From assembly GCF_013282805.1 (NCBI RefSeq), contig NZ_CP054038.1:1302001-1366000 (forward strand): DNA of 64,000 nucleotides, given 5' to 3'. Source of the stretch: Microbacterium hominis. Its GTDB lineage: Bacteria > Actinomycetota > Actinomycetes > Actinomycetales > Microbacteriaceae. Of the stretch, positions 52,401 to 61,030 are shown one piece after another (the stretch's first letter is position 1; the number at the start of each line of letters is the position of its first letter). The notes under the pieces were generated by a model that saw nothing but the letters and a program-made list of their open reading frames with translations, had not been told where the DNA came from and did not search any database. The position numbers and the translations under genes were made by a program.

Positions 52401-53290
52401 CGCGACCGCCACTTACCAGCCTGCTGGGAAGCAACCACACCGAGACGTCAAAGTACTTGCGTGAGACACTCCCCAACACCCTGCAGGTCCGGCGACGGCT
52501 CAGAGAGCAGGCCGGCCCGGCGCTGATCCCGGGGATCGGCGAACGTGGTGGAGCGGCGGGCTCGGCATTCGACATCCTGGTCGCGTCGACCCTCAGTCCC
52601 GAGGCGATCGCGCCCTTCCAGGGCCCTCGGATCTGGACCACGTTGCACTACGAGGTTGCGGAGGCCGTTTGCGCGACCATCGCCGACGCCCGCCGAGACG
52701 ATGACTTCTTCCGTGCCGTGTGGGCCTACGGGCTGCTGCTGAGCTCCATCCGCTCGCTGCACTCCTTCGCTGCCAGTCCCATCAACCCGCCGATCTTCCA
52801 CTCACACACCGTGGACGAGGTGCTCAGGCAATTGCCGGACCTAGTCCCCGAATACCGGCTCGATGATCTCCGAGCGTTGGATGCGCTTGCTAGCGAGGCG
52901 TTGTACCCAAAACTGAGCCCAAGAGCGCACTTCCACGCGATGCTTTCCACCGACGCCGTGCTGGCCGAGGCTGACATCATCTCGGAAGGCCTCCTCGTCG
53001 ACCTGAAGACCTCGCGCGGAACGACCGACGCAACAGGCCGATTGCGGCTTCTACCGCCCGCCAAAGACGTCTATCAGGTTGTCGCCTACGCCCTGCTGAA
53101 CGGGACCGGGTGGGAGGAAACCTACGGCGAAGTGACCGAAGTCGGAATCTACGCAGCGAGGTATGGCGTGCTCGTCACTTGGCCGCTGAGAGCACTGGCG
53201 AACGAACTATATGGAGGTCATGCCGACATCGATGACCTCCGGATCGGACTCCACGAGGCCATGTTGTCGGACCAACTTGACATGCTCTGA
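52397..53290 (+). CDS. PD-(D/E)XK-nuclease-like protein
   Basis: 297 residues, no named family recognised. The segment AEADIISEGLLVDLKTSRG (about residues 194-212) has the spacing of a PD-(D/E)XK active site: D, then a hydrophobic strand with D-L-K. A conserved-looking helical N-terminal half precedes it (IRSLHSFAASPINPP), and a Y-Q-V-V-A-Y-A-L-L helix follows, as in other members of this nuclease superfamily. GTG at 52397 overlaps the stop of the PemK-like gene (GTGA). It probably acts on nucleic acid together with that protein (inference). Confidence 0.65.
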   Translation: MTRPPLTSLLGSNHTETSKYLRETLPNTLQVRRRLREQAGPALIPGIGERGGAAGSAFDILVASTLSPEAIAPFQGPRIWTTLHYEVAEAVCATIADARRDDDFFRAVWAYGLLLSSIRSLHSFAASPINPPIFHSHTVDEVLRQLPDLVPEYRLDDLRALDALASEALYPKLSPRAHFHAMLSTDAVLAEADIISEGLLVDLKTSRGTTDATGRLRLLPPAKDVYQVVAYALLNGTGWEETYGEVTEVGIYAARYGVLVTWPLRALANELYGGHADIDDLRIGLHEAMLSDQLDML

Positions 53291-53400
53291 TCCTCCAAGC
53301 TTTCCCACTTGGCCTGCCGCAACCAGAGCCGCCCTCCCGGTGCAGCGGCGCGGCGTTCGAATGGTGCACGTAAACGGGATGTCTAGCGGACGCGCTTCGA

Positions 53401-53446
53401 GCCGCACGCGGGGTGCCTTCACCGTGCAATGCCCGTATTGGGATCG
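53401..53446. repeat. Dispersed repeat, copy 1
   Basis: GCCGCACG, 9 variable bases, then TTCACCGTGCAATGCCCGTAT and TGGGATC. Copy 2 at 54194 matches in the same order with one base difference in spacing. Confidence 0.5.
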
Positions 53447-53537
53447 ACCTTCGGAGCCGCGGCATGTCGTTGACGGTCTGTCGTCACCCCGGAGATGCGA
53501 GCTTCCTCGTCTGCCTCGCGCCGATACGATCCACGAG

Positions 53538-54098
53538 ATGGATGCGATAGGCGACTTCTTCTCCCAGTTCCAAGCGAACGATTGGGCCACGGCCGCGCTG
53601 GCTGTCGTCGCCATCCTCATCTCGGTGGGTACGTTGCTCCAGAATGCATGGTTCCGTCCGAAGCCTCACTTCGAGATTGAGTGGGAACCGCTGTCGATGG
53701 TCGGGCCGAATGGCGTTCTCATCACGATCTGCCGAATCTGGAACGACGGCGACGCGACTGCGCGCAACGTGCGGCTGAGCGTGGAGGCTGAGGGAGTCGT
53801 ATGCAACTTGAAGTACTGGGAGCATTGGCACGAGTACGAACCGGGCAAGGGCAAGCACGGATTCGAGGTGCCGCTAGAGCCGGTCGACTACGGATGGACG
53901 TCACTCTCGACCAAGGAGATGTACCCCACGGCATGGACCGACGAGCAGCGCCGCTACCCGAACCATGAGATGCAAGGCGTCTTCACGCGTGAAAAGGTGC
54001 TCCGCCCGATCGTGAAGATCCGCTACCGAGGCAGATGGCGCCCGGTCTCATCAAAGGCCCCTGCCCTCTCGGGCACACCGACTATGGGTGGATGCTGA
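53538..54098 (+). CDS. Hypothetical single-pass membrane protein
   Basis: 186 residues. One helix near the N-terminus (WATAALAVVAILISVGTLL), then a soluble domain with immunoglobulin-like strand spacing (HFEIEWEPLSMVGPNGVLIT, GDATARNVRLSVEAEG). No catalytic motif is seen. TACGAT ends seven bases before the ATG and no Shine-Dalgarno is present. It stands between two copies of the dispersed repeat, so it may be part of a small inserted block. Confidence 0.72.
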   Translation: MDAIGDFFSQFQANDWATAALAVVAILISVGTLLQNAWFRPKPHFEIEWEPLSMVGPNGVLITICRIWNDGDATARNVRLSVEAEGVVCNLKYWEHWHEYEPGKGKHGFEVPLEPVDYGWTSLSTKEMYPTAWTDEQRRYPNHEMQGVFTREKVLRPIVKIRYRGRWRPVSSKAPALSGTPTMGGC

Positions 54099-54193
54099 CG
54101 TCACACAGCCGCCATCAGCACGAAGAGCCGCTGCGCCTGAATCAGATGACCACGCAGTTGCGGACAGCGTGACATCGCGTGCGAAGCCGAAGT

Positions 54194-54240
54194 GCCGCAC
54201 GACATCGTTCCCTCACCGCGCAATGCCCGTATGTGGATCC
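54194..54240. repeat. Dispersed repeat, copy 2
   Basis: GCCGCACG, 10 variable bases, then CTCACCGCGCAATGCCCGTAT and GTGGATC. It lies directly before the metalloprotease remnant. Confidence 0.5.
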
Positions 54241-54619
54241 CCCACGAGGGGGTCGGACCCTCATGGCGGGACGAATTCGGCGACGCGGTCCTCGACGACG
54301 ACGGCTACCAGGACTGGTCTCGCCGCAGCATGGACGTCCCAGGCAGCACGTACGCGCAGGGAGCTACACGGGCTCGAAGAAGACCGACGTTGGATCGACG
54401 ATGCTGCACGAACTCGGCCACGCCATTGGCCTGTCCCACCCGCGACAGGTGACCGAGGAAGGTCACGGCGCAGACGCCATGGCAGCCGGAGATTGCTACC
54501 TCACGCTCGATCAAGCGACCATGTGCCAGGCGAGAGTCCTCGGCAGCGGCGGAATCTATCGCACGCATCGCCAGATTCTGCATTCCTACGATTTCACGAG
54601 TATCTCCTACCAGTATTGA
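54240..54619 (+). pseudogene. Remnant of a zinc metalloprotease (matrixin-like)
   Basis: The frame ending at 54619 carries TMLHELGHAIGLSH, the HExxHxxGxxH zinc motif, followed by a short C-terminal part with two cysteines. There is no proper start, signal peptide or propeptide. A different frame just upstream reads WRDEFGDAVLDDDGYQDW, which looks like genuine coding sequence that has lost the frame near 54355-54360. So this is a 5'-truncated and frameshifted gene; the dispersed repeat sits at its left edge. Confidence 0.65.
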
Positions 54620-54624
54620 CAGGG

Positions 54625-55158
54625 ATGACCATGATGCGGTTGCGAACAATGGGTGCTGCGGTGATGCTGGCAGGCGTGATCGCGGTCAGCGCGGCGTGCG
54701 CGACCTCTGGCGGCGAGACCGGCATGGAGCCTGTGGCACAGGCTTCACCCTCTCCGCGTGCCACGCCGCCCAATGACACCGAGATCGCCGTCGCTTGCGG
54801 TCTCGATGTCGTCCGCGAACTGGCTGACGAGGCCTACTACCCGTCGCGGGCAGACGCCATCGCGGCATCGCTGGACTACCACCGCACGATGGGGACTGCG
54901 GTCCAGGAGAGCACTCACTTGCCATACGCGTTGTATGTGGAGTTGCTCGAAGCCGCGCTGCAACAGCTCCCTGAGCATGAGCGCGAGGTTGACGCCGTCG
55001 ACACGTTGAGCATGACAGTCACGGATGACGGGAGGGAAGTGGGCACGGTGGAAGTCTCGCCGAACATCAACGGTCGGTACGGGCTGACGGGATTGGGCTT
55101 CGCCCCGCGCGACACCGCCCTCTGCGACGAGTACTACGTGGGTGACTTCGAGGAATGA
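54625..55158 (+). CDS. Putative lipoprotein
   Basis: 177 residues. A signal peptide (RLRTMGAAVMLAGVIAVSA) ends in the lipobox S-A-A-C, so the mature protein would be anchored outside the membrane by its cysteine. A Ser/Pro/Ala linker follows, then a small acidic domain with VACGLDVVRELADEAYYPSR and a final DEYYVGDFEE. No family is recognised. Starts at 54625, 54631 and 54634 are in frame and equally possible. It follows the protease remnant by a few bases, so the remnant may once have shared its operon. Confidence 0.78.
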   Translation: MTMMRLRTMGAAVMLAGVIAVSAACATSGGETGMEPVAQASPSPRATPPNDTEIAVACGLDVVRELADEAYYPSRADAIAASLDYHRTMGTAVQESTHLPYALYVELLEAALQQLPEHEREVDAVDTLSMTVTDDGREVGTVEVSPNINGRYGLTGLGFAPRDTALCDEYYVGDFEE

Positions 55159-55483
55159 TGCCCGTGCAAAGAGAGTCCCCGCGCGGACAGACATAGCGCC
55201 AGCCGGTAGGGAGCCCCCAGCGGATACACCAGGCCGGGCACGGCCACGCCGACCAACCCGGACCCGAACGTGACGAACCTCCACCGCGACACGCCGGCAC
55301 CTCCCGCGGGGCACCGCTTCCGTGCGCCGCTCGGTAGGGGATCGGTTGGGGCCGCGGCTTGCTCTGAGCGCACCATACGACCCTCGGATGTTGTTTTTCG
55401 ATTGTTCGAGGGCCATGATCATGCCGTGTGAGAACACCGCATCGATCCCGCGCGCTTGATCGGGATGACCCTGACAACAAGGA
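55159..55483. other. Gap between lipoprotein and AraC gene
   Basis: No convincing gene in these 325 bases. A minus-strand frame at 55134-55376 with one hydrophobic stretch lacks a ribosome site and is not called. Confidence 0.5.
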
Positions 55484-56491
55484 ATGTCTTTGGTCGCGTT
55501 TCATTTGAGCAGTGTTCCGGTCGACGATCGTCCGGCGTTCATCGATGAGCTTGCGCTGAACTCGTCGGTTCCCTTCCGAGCGGGCGCCAGAGACTCAAGG
55601 CGTCCGGTCGACATCGATCACGCGTCGGCGTACCTCGGTGATCTCGAGGTGGTCAAGACCCGCTTCGAGAACTGGGAGGGCTTCCGGTCTGCGCGCCAAG
55701 CTCGCGACTCCTCCGAGCCCCGTGTCATCATCTCGGCAGGGGCGGACCTGCAGATCGAAGCGGGGGACGCCCAGTTACCGAGGGGCAGCCAGACGCTGGT
55801 CGCCTACTGGAGCGTCTCGCCGTGGCGGGTGTCGACGGGTGTTTCCGGGACGAGCCACATCGCCCTGACGGTTCCGCTCGCCATGCTGGGCCTGCCGTAC
55901 GTGCTGGTGCGCGACCAGATGGGGCGCGATCTCGGTTCGAGTCCGTTCGGGCGCGTGATCGCCGCTCATATCGCGTCGCTGACATCGCTGGGCGATGTGG
56001 CCCCAGCGCAGTCGGCGGCGCTGGTCTCGCCGACGATCGATCTCGTGCGGTTGACGCTTGCCGCTGCCGCCGGCGACGAGTTCGCCGGCCGCGAGCCTTT
56101 GGCGCGGACACTGGGGCTGCGGGTGCTCGAAGTTCTGCGTGCGCGGGCCGGGGACGCCCAGCTGACGATGCAGAGCGTGGCGGATGAACTCGGGGTCTCT
56201 CGCCGGAGTGTTTTCCGCGCGCTCGAGCAGCTCGGCGTCTCCGCCGAGGAATGGTTGCGGGAGGAGCGGCTGATCCGCGCTGCCGCGCTGATGCAGGTCG
56301 GCGTGGCGCACCTCGCCGTGGGAGCTGTCGCCCGGCAGTGCGGCTTCGCCGACCATTCGTCGTTCTCGCGCGCCTTCCGCCGGAGGTTCGGATGCTCACC
56401 GTCGGAATGGACCACGCTGTCCGAGGCCGAGCGCAGCGGGCTCGCGAAGAGACTTGTGCGTTCTCCCCTCGACGCGCAGGACCAGCCGTGA
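55484..56491 (+). CDS. AraC-family transcriptional regulator 1
   Basis: 335 residues. The C-terminal 100 residues are the double helix-turn-helix of AraC proteins (MQSVADELGVSRRSVFRALEQ, then the typical ending VARQCGFADHSSFSRAFRRRFGCSPSEW). The N-terminal domain is of the AraC-ligand-binding type (ITLPL-like strand with RDQMGRDLG). The ATG at 55484 abuts AAGGA, so TTG at 55490, six bases after it, may be the true start. It is a paralogue of the next gene. A role in controlling the hydrolase operon from 58499 is likely by position. Confidence 0.92.
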   Translation: MSLVAFHLSSVPVDDRPAFIDELALNSSVPFRAGARDSRRPVDIDHASAYLGDLEVVKTRFENWEGFRSARQARDSSEPRVIISAGADLQIEAGDAQLPRGSQTLVAYWSVSPWRVSTGVSGTSHIALTVPLAMLGLPYVLVRDQMGRDLGSSPFGRVIAAHIASLTSLGDVAPAQSAALVSPTIDLVRLTLAAAAGDEFAGREPLARTLGLRVLEVLRARAGDAQLTMQSVADELGVSRRSVFRALEQLGVSAEEWLREERLIRAAALMQVGVAHLAVGAVARQCGFADHSSFSRAFRRRFGCSPSEWTTLSEAERSGLAKRLVRSPLDAQDQP

Positions 56492-56679
56492 ACGGCTCGG
56501 GCACTCACGGCACAACTCGCGGCACTCTGCGTGAAGGCGCCCGGCCTGGTCGGCGACTAGCATCTGGCTGAGCTGGGCGCTGCCGTGGGGTGGCGAACCC
56601 TTCGTCTGAAGTCAGACACCCGCGTTCCCGGCCACGAACAGTGCGCATTATTGGGCCCGGCGTGCCGGTAGGAGGGGCC

Positions 56680-57630
56680 GTGCAACGACTGACCATCGAT
56701 GGGATGCCGCGCGAGGAAGGCTTCTCGCTGATGCACGACCTCGCAGCCGCGAACGCGGTGCCTTACGCGGTCGCCGCCAACGATCCTTCCCGCCCTATGA
56801 CCTTCGACATTCAGCATCGGCAGTTCGCGCGGGGGGTCGTCACGGACGTTCGAATCGGGAACTACCGCGCGACCCGCAGCGACGCGCTCGTGCGGCACTC
56901 CGAGCCGCGACTGATCTTGCAGATGTCTCCTCAGGCTGTCACCACCGAGCAGCTCGGACATCAGGTGACTAGCAAACGGGGATCCATGGTCGCCATGTGG
57001 AGCCTCGACCCGTTGCAGACGAGCGTGACCTCACCGGCTCGGATCACCGCCATCACGCTGCCCCTCGGCGACGTCGCGTTGCCGCACCGGATGCTCAGAG
57101 AGCTCATGGGGCGCGATCTCGGGGCGGCCCCGTTCGCGGCAGCGGTGTCGGCGTATCTCGCCCAACTCGCGCAGGCCGATCTGACCGTCCTCGAATCGGA
57201 TGCCGTCGCCGCCCCGACGACTGATCTGATCCGGTTGCTGCTCAACTCCGCCGCCGGCGACGAGATGTCTGCCCGTCGTCCTCTGGGTGACACCATCGGG
57301 GCCCGCATCATGCTCTATGTGAGTGCCCACCTCAACGACCCCGACCTCACCGCGGAAGGGGTGGCGTCCCGGTTCAGCATCTCTCGCCGGTACCTATACG
57401 TCATCCTGAACCGGATGGGCATCTCTCTCGGCGACTGGCTCCGCAGCGAGCGGCTCACCCTCGCGGCATCGATGCTCCGCGACCCGTCGCAATGGCACGT
57501 CCCCGTCTCGCAGATCGCCCAGCACGTCGGCTTCATCGATCACTCGTCGTTCTCCCGCGCCTTCCGCGAGCACTACGGCTGCACCCCGACCGAGTGGCGC
57601 GCGGCCTACTGCTCATCGATCTCCGGGTAG
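56680..57630 (+). CDS. AraC-family transcriptional regulator 2
   Basis: 316 residues from GTG 56680, which has GGAGGGG just upstream; the frame is open to 56590 but those codons lack any counterpart in the paralogue at 55484. The C-terminus holds the AraC helix-turn-helix pair (VASRFSISRRYLYVILNRMG, then IAQHVGFIDHSSFSRAFREHYGCTPTEW). The N-terminal domain aligns well with regulator 1 (for example MGRDLGAAPF against MGRDLGSSPF). The last 25 bases overlap the convergent SDR-like gene. The two regulators probably arose by tandem duplication. Confidence 0.92.
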   Translation: MQRLTIDGMPREEGFSLMHDLAAANAVPYAVAANDPSRPMTFDIQHRQFARGVVTDVRIGNYRATRSDALVRHSEPRLILQMSPQAVTTEQLGHQVTSKRGSMVAMWSLDPLQTSVTSPARITAITLPLGDVALPHRMLRELMGRDLGAAPFAAAVSAYLAQLAQADLTVLESDAVAAPTTDLIRLLLNSAAGDEMSARRPLGDTIGARIMLYVSAHLNDPDLTAEGVASRFSISRRYLYVILNRMGISLGDWLRSERLTLAASMLRDPSQWHVPVSQIAQHVGFIDHSSFSRAFREHYGCTPTEWRAAYCSSISG

Positions 57631-58295
57631 AGCATCTCCAGAGGGCCGGACAGGCGTGCCCGCACGCTCTCACTGTAAGCATCAAGAACGAACTCACCGG
57701 ATCGCCGGTCACGGACAGCGGCGAGAATCCCTTCCGCCGCAGCTTCGACCGAAGGGTCATCCGCCTCGTCGAAAGCGCCCACGGCCGCGATCACCTGGAT
57801 GCCGGCCCCGCGAAGCTCGAGTCGCAGGGCGTTGATCGCCGACCACAGTGCGGATTGAGCGACAGCGAACGCTCCGGTGAGATTGAGCCAGGCCTGCACC
57901 GACACGACGCACACGATGACTCCGCCGCCACGGACGGAAAGGCCGGGAGCGAGCGCCGAGAGCACTCGGACGGTCCGCAACACGGTCGAGGAGAAGTGGC
58001 GCGCCAGCGCAGCCACGTCACCGCCGCCGACCGCCACCGGCGGCCACGTCGACGACGAGAACGTGCTCAGCACCATCGACACGTCCGACGCGCGCACGCA
58101 CATCGCGGTCACCGACGCGGGGTCGTTGGCATCGACCGCGAGCGGGATGACGCGGTCCGCGTCGAACACCGTGATCTCCGGAGCACACGCATACACCCTC
58201 GGGGCGCCCGCGCGAACGGTGGCATCCGCCAGCTGACGTCCCAGGTCACTTGACACATCGGTGACCAAGACCACCTCGCGCTCGATACCAGTCAC
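57606..58295 (-). CDS. SDR-fold protein without the catalytic Tyr-Lys pair
   Basis: 229 residues of SDR-like length. The nucleotide-binding turn is VTDVSSDLGRQLA, missing the usual TGxxxGxG glycines, and the place of the YxxxK motif reads GAFAVAQSA, so Tyr has become Phe and Lys has become Gln. A reductase activity by the normal mechanism is therefore unlikely; it may be a regulatory or structural SDR relative. GTG at 58295 has TTGGAGG upstream. It is divergent from the hydrolase operon across a gap with several GTGCACCG-type sites. Confidence 0.72.
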   Translation of the reverse strand: MTGIEREVVLVTDVSSDLGRQLADATVRAGAPRVYACAPEITVFDADRVIPLAVDANDPASVTAMCVRASDVSMVLSTFSSSTWPPVAVGGGDVAALARHFSSTVLRTVRVLSALAPGLSVRGGGVIVCVVSVQAWLNLTGAFAVAQSALWSAINALRLELRGAGIQVIAAVGAFDEADDPSVEAAAEGILAAVRDRRSGEFVLDAYSESVRARLSGPLEMLYPEIDEQ

Positions 58296-58346
58296 GGCCG
58301 CCTCCAACCTTCAGTCAACTCGCGGCTGCGCGGGCTCGCCTTGACA

Positions 58347-58426
58347 CGGTGTGCACCGTGGTGTGCGGGCTGTGCACCGAATCACGCAAAGTGCTCACTC
58401 GGCACACTGCGGTGCACACACGGTGA
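58347..58426. promoter_or_regulatory. Cluster of GTGCACCG-type sites in a divergent promoter
   Basis: CGGTG-TG-CACCG at 58347, GTGCACCG near 58372 and CGGTGCACACACGGTG from 58410 lie in one 80-base stretch. TTGACA (58341), a perfect -35 hexamer, abuts the first. These are candidate sites for one of the AraC regulators just upstream. Confidence 0.55.
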
Positions 58427-58498
58427 AGGCGCATCGGCGCGGTGCGGCTCTACCGTCCAAGCAACCGATCCCGATCCCCATCGACCAAGGAGGGCGTG

Positions 58499-59323
58499 AT
58501 GCCTTACGTACAGACTGACGACGGTACCGAGATCTTCTACAAGGACTGGGGCGGAGACGGGTCGCCGGTGCTGCTCAGTCACGGCTGGCCACTGAACTCC
58601 GACGCCTGGGAGGCGGCCGCGCTGTTTCTCGCCGAGCACGGCCACCGCGCGATCGCGCACGACCGACGCGGGCACGGCAAGTCGACCCAGACCTGGTCCG
58701 GCAACGAGATGGACACCTACGCCGACGACCTCGCCACACTGATCGACCATCTCGACCTCAACGAGCTCACCCTCGTCGGACATTCCACGGGCGGTGGTGA
58801 GGTGCTTCACTACGTCGCCCGGCACGGTTCCAGTCGCGTCGCGAAACTCATCCTCGTCTCTGCGGTGCCGCCCCTCATGGTCAAGACCGACGACAACCCG
58901 GGCGGACTGCCCATCGACGTGTTCGACGGGATCCGCGCCGGCGAAGCCCACAACCGGTCGCAGCTGTATCGGGAGCTCGCCGACGGGCCGTTCTTCGGCA
59001 ACAACCGCTCCGGCGATGTCCCGCAGGGCACCCGCGACGCGTTCTGGCTGCAGGGTCTCGCATCCGGCACCCGCAACGCCTACGAGTGCATCGCCGCGTT
59101 CTCCGCCACCGATTTCCGACCCGACCTCGCCAAGGTCGACGTCGCCACTCTGGTAATCCATGGCGACGACGACCAGATCGTCCCGTTCGAGATCAGCGGC
59201 AAGCTTTCCGCCGCTGGCATCGCCGGCTCGGAGTTGCTCGTCTACGAAGGCGGAGCCCATGGTCTGCCCGACACCGATCGGGAGCGACTTCACAACGACA
59301 TTCTGGCGTTCGTTGAGCGCTGA
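58499..59323 (+). CDS. Alpha/beta hydrolase, non-heme haloperoxidase/arylesterase-like
   Basis: 274 residues. Family marks are the oxyanion region [13 protein letters not shown], nucleophile in [10 protein letters not shown] (about S98), aspartate in HGDDDQIVP and histidine in [10 protein letters not shown]. Enzymes of this type are arylesterases or cofactor-free perhydrolases, so the haloperoxidase name reflects history rather than role. AAGGAGGGCG precedes the ATG at 58499. It is the first gene of a four-gene operon and follows the cluster of GTGCACCG sites. Confidence 0.93.
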   Translation: MPYVQTDDGTEIFYKDWGGDGSPVLLSHGWPLNSDAWEAAALFLAEHGHRAIAHDRRGHGKSTQTWSGNEMDTYADDLATLIDHLDLNELTLVGHSTGGGEVLHYVARHGSSRVAKLILVSAVPPLMVKTDDNPGGLPIDVFDGIRAGEAHNRSQLYRELADGPFFGNNRSGDVPQGTRDAFWLQGLASGTRNAYECIAAFSATDFRPDLAKVDVATLVIHGDDDQIVPFEISGKLSAAGIAGSELLVYEGGAHGLPDTDRERLHNDILAFVER

Positions 59324-59341
59324 CCACCGGAAGGAACCCTG

Positions 59342-60172
59342 ATGAGCACTGAAACGCCCGACACCATCGTCCTCATCCACGGCCTGTGGGTCACTCCCCG
59401 CAGCTGGGAGGACTGGAAGGCACGATTCGAGGCAAAGGGGTACAACGTCATCGCCCCCGCCTATCCCGGCTTCGAGATCGAAGTCGAAGCGCTGCGGGAC
59501 AACCCCGATGTCATCGCGAACCTCACCGTCCCCGAGACTGTCGACCACCTCGCTGGCATCATCGACGCACTTCCGAAGCCGCCGATCATCATGGGGCACT
59601 CGTTCGGCGGCATCTTCACCCAGCTGCTTCTGGCCCGAGGTCTCGGGGCCGCTGGCGCGGTCATCGACTCCGCTCCCACCGAGGGCGTACGGGTCACGCC
59701 GCTGTCGCAGGCACGGTCGCTGTTCCCTGCACTCAAGAATCCGGCCAACTTCCACAAGGCGGTCGGGTTCACGAAGGACGAGTGGCACTACGCGTTCGCG
59801 AACACGCTGACACGGGAGGAGTCGGATGCCGCGTGGGAGCGGTATGCGATCCCCGCGCCCGGCAACTGGGTGTTCGCGTACGGGCTGCTCGCGAACTTCC
59901 AGCCCGGACACCAGGCGACATGGGTGGACTACTCCGTCGACCGGGCGCCGCTGCTGTTCATCGGCGGCAGCGAAGACCACATCATGCCGCCCGCGGTGAA
60001 CAAGTCCAATGCCAAACACTGGCAGAAGTCGCCCGCTCTCACCGAGTACCACGAGTTCGAAGGCCGCGGCCACTGGACGTGCGCGGAGCCCGGCTGGGAG
60101 GACGTCGCCGACTACGCCCTCGACTGGACCCTCGCCCACGCGCGCTCGGTCCCGAGCCAAACGACCGCCTGA
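59342..60172 (+). CDS. Alpha/beta hydrolase
   Basis: 276 residues. IVLIHGLWVTPRSWEDW opens the fold; the nucleophile is in IMGHSFGGIF, the acid in GGSEDHIMP and the histidine in FEGRGHWTC. The W-T near the histidine and the short cap resemble cytoplasmic esterase/lactonase-like proteins of soil actinobacteria. A strong GGAAGGAACC site precedes the ATG, 18 bases after the previous stop. The function is not known beyond ester or amide hydrolysis. Confidence 0.9.
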   Translation: MSTETPDTIVLIHGLWVTPRSWEDWKARFEAKGYNVIAPAYPGFEIEVEALRDNPDVIANLTVPETVDHLAGIIDALPKPPIIMGHSFGGIFTQLLLARGLGAAGAVIDSAPTEGVRVTPLSQARSLFPALKNPANFHKAVGFTKDEWHYAFANTLTREESDAAWERYAIPAPGNWVFAYGLLANFQPGHQATWVDYSVDRAPLLFIGGSEDHIMPPAVNKSNAKHWQKSPALTEYHEFEGRGHWTCAEPGWEDVADYALDWTLAHARSVPSQTTA

Positions 60173-60202
60173 CCGACACGGGCCCCCGATTCAGGAGAAC
60201 TC

Positions 60203-61030
60203 ATGAAGGTCACACGGATCGGGGGCCCGACCATTCTCGTCGAGCTCCACCAGTGGCGGATCCTCATCGACCCCACCTTCGACCCACCCGGCCGCCGCTA
60301 CCCATTCGCCCTCGGCACCTCGAGCGTGAAGACCCGCGGCCCCGCCATCACCGCGGCCGAGCTGGGGCCAGTCGATGTGATCCTGGTCAGCCACGACCAC
60401 CATGCCGACAATCTCGACGACACCGGTCGCGCGCTTCTCCCCACCGCGACCCACGTCGTCACCACCCGCGCCGGCGCGCGACGACTCGGCCTCCCGAACG
60501 TGCATGGCCTCACCGCCGGCCACACCCTCGTCCTCGAAGCGGAAGGGAAGGAGCCCCTGCGGGTGACCGCGACTCCCGGCCGGCACGGGCCACCGTTCAG
60601 CAGGCTTATCGTCGGCGACGTCATCGGCTTCCTCCTCCGCCGCAACCACCAGCTCCGCGACGACATCTGGATCACCGGCGACACCGTCCTCACCCGACAG
60701 CTCACGCACGCCGCCCGCCGACTGAACGTGGACGTCGCGATCGTCAACGCCGGCGGCGTCCGCTTCGGAATCACCGGCCCAATCGACTACACCATGACCG
60801 GCGCGGACGCCGTCAAGCTCGTCGGCCTCCTGCAGCCGACCGTCGCGATCCCCGCGCACTACGACGGCTGGTCACACTTCCGCGACGGCGAAACAGGGAT
60901 GCGCGCCGCCATCCGCGACGCCCCCACCCATATCCGCGAGCGATTTCGATGGCTGCCCGACGGGCGCCCCGTCGACCTCACCGACCAACTCAACACCGCC
61001 CACCACCCACCTGAAAGGACCACACCATGA
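60203..61030 (+). CDS. MBL-fold metal-dependent hydrolase (UlaG/PhnP-like)
   Basis: 275 residues. The zinc motif is VSHDHHADNLDD, with further ligands in PGRHGPPF, ITGDTVL and PAHYDGWSHF. The N-terminus (GGPTILVELHQWRILIDPTF) is typical of UlaG-like lactonases. It could open a lactone or phosphate ester. CAGGAGAA precedes the ATG. Its stop overlaps the ATG of the exported hydrolase by four bases, so it belongs in the operon of 58499-61863. Confidence 0.9.
   Translation: MKVTRIGGPTILVELHQWRILIDPTFDPPGRRYPFALGTSSVKTRGPAITAAELGPVDVILVSHDHHADNLDDTGRALLPTATHVVTTRAGARRLGLPNVHGLTAGHTLVLEAEGKEPLRVTATPGRHGPPFSRLIVGDVIGFLLRRNHQLRDDIWITGDTVLTRQLTHAARRLNVDVAIVNAGGVRFGITGPIDYTMTGADAVKLVGLLQPTVAIPAHYDGWSHFRDGETGMRAAIRDAPTHIRERFRWLPDGRPVDLTDQLNTAHHPPERTTP

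Noticed and set aside
55134..55376. 80-codon minus-strand frame with one hydrophobic stretch
   Set aside because: No ribosome site or -10 hexamer, and it overlaps the end of the lipoprotein gene.
58382..60160. 592-codon minus-strand frame
   Set aside because: It is antisense to two hydrolases with intact catalytic motifs and Shine-Dalgarno sites.
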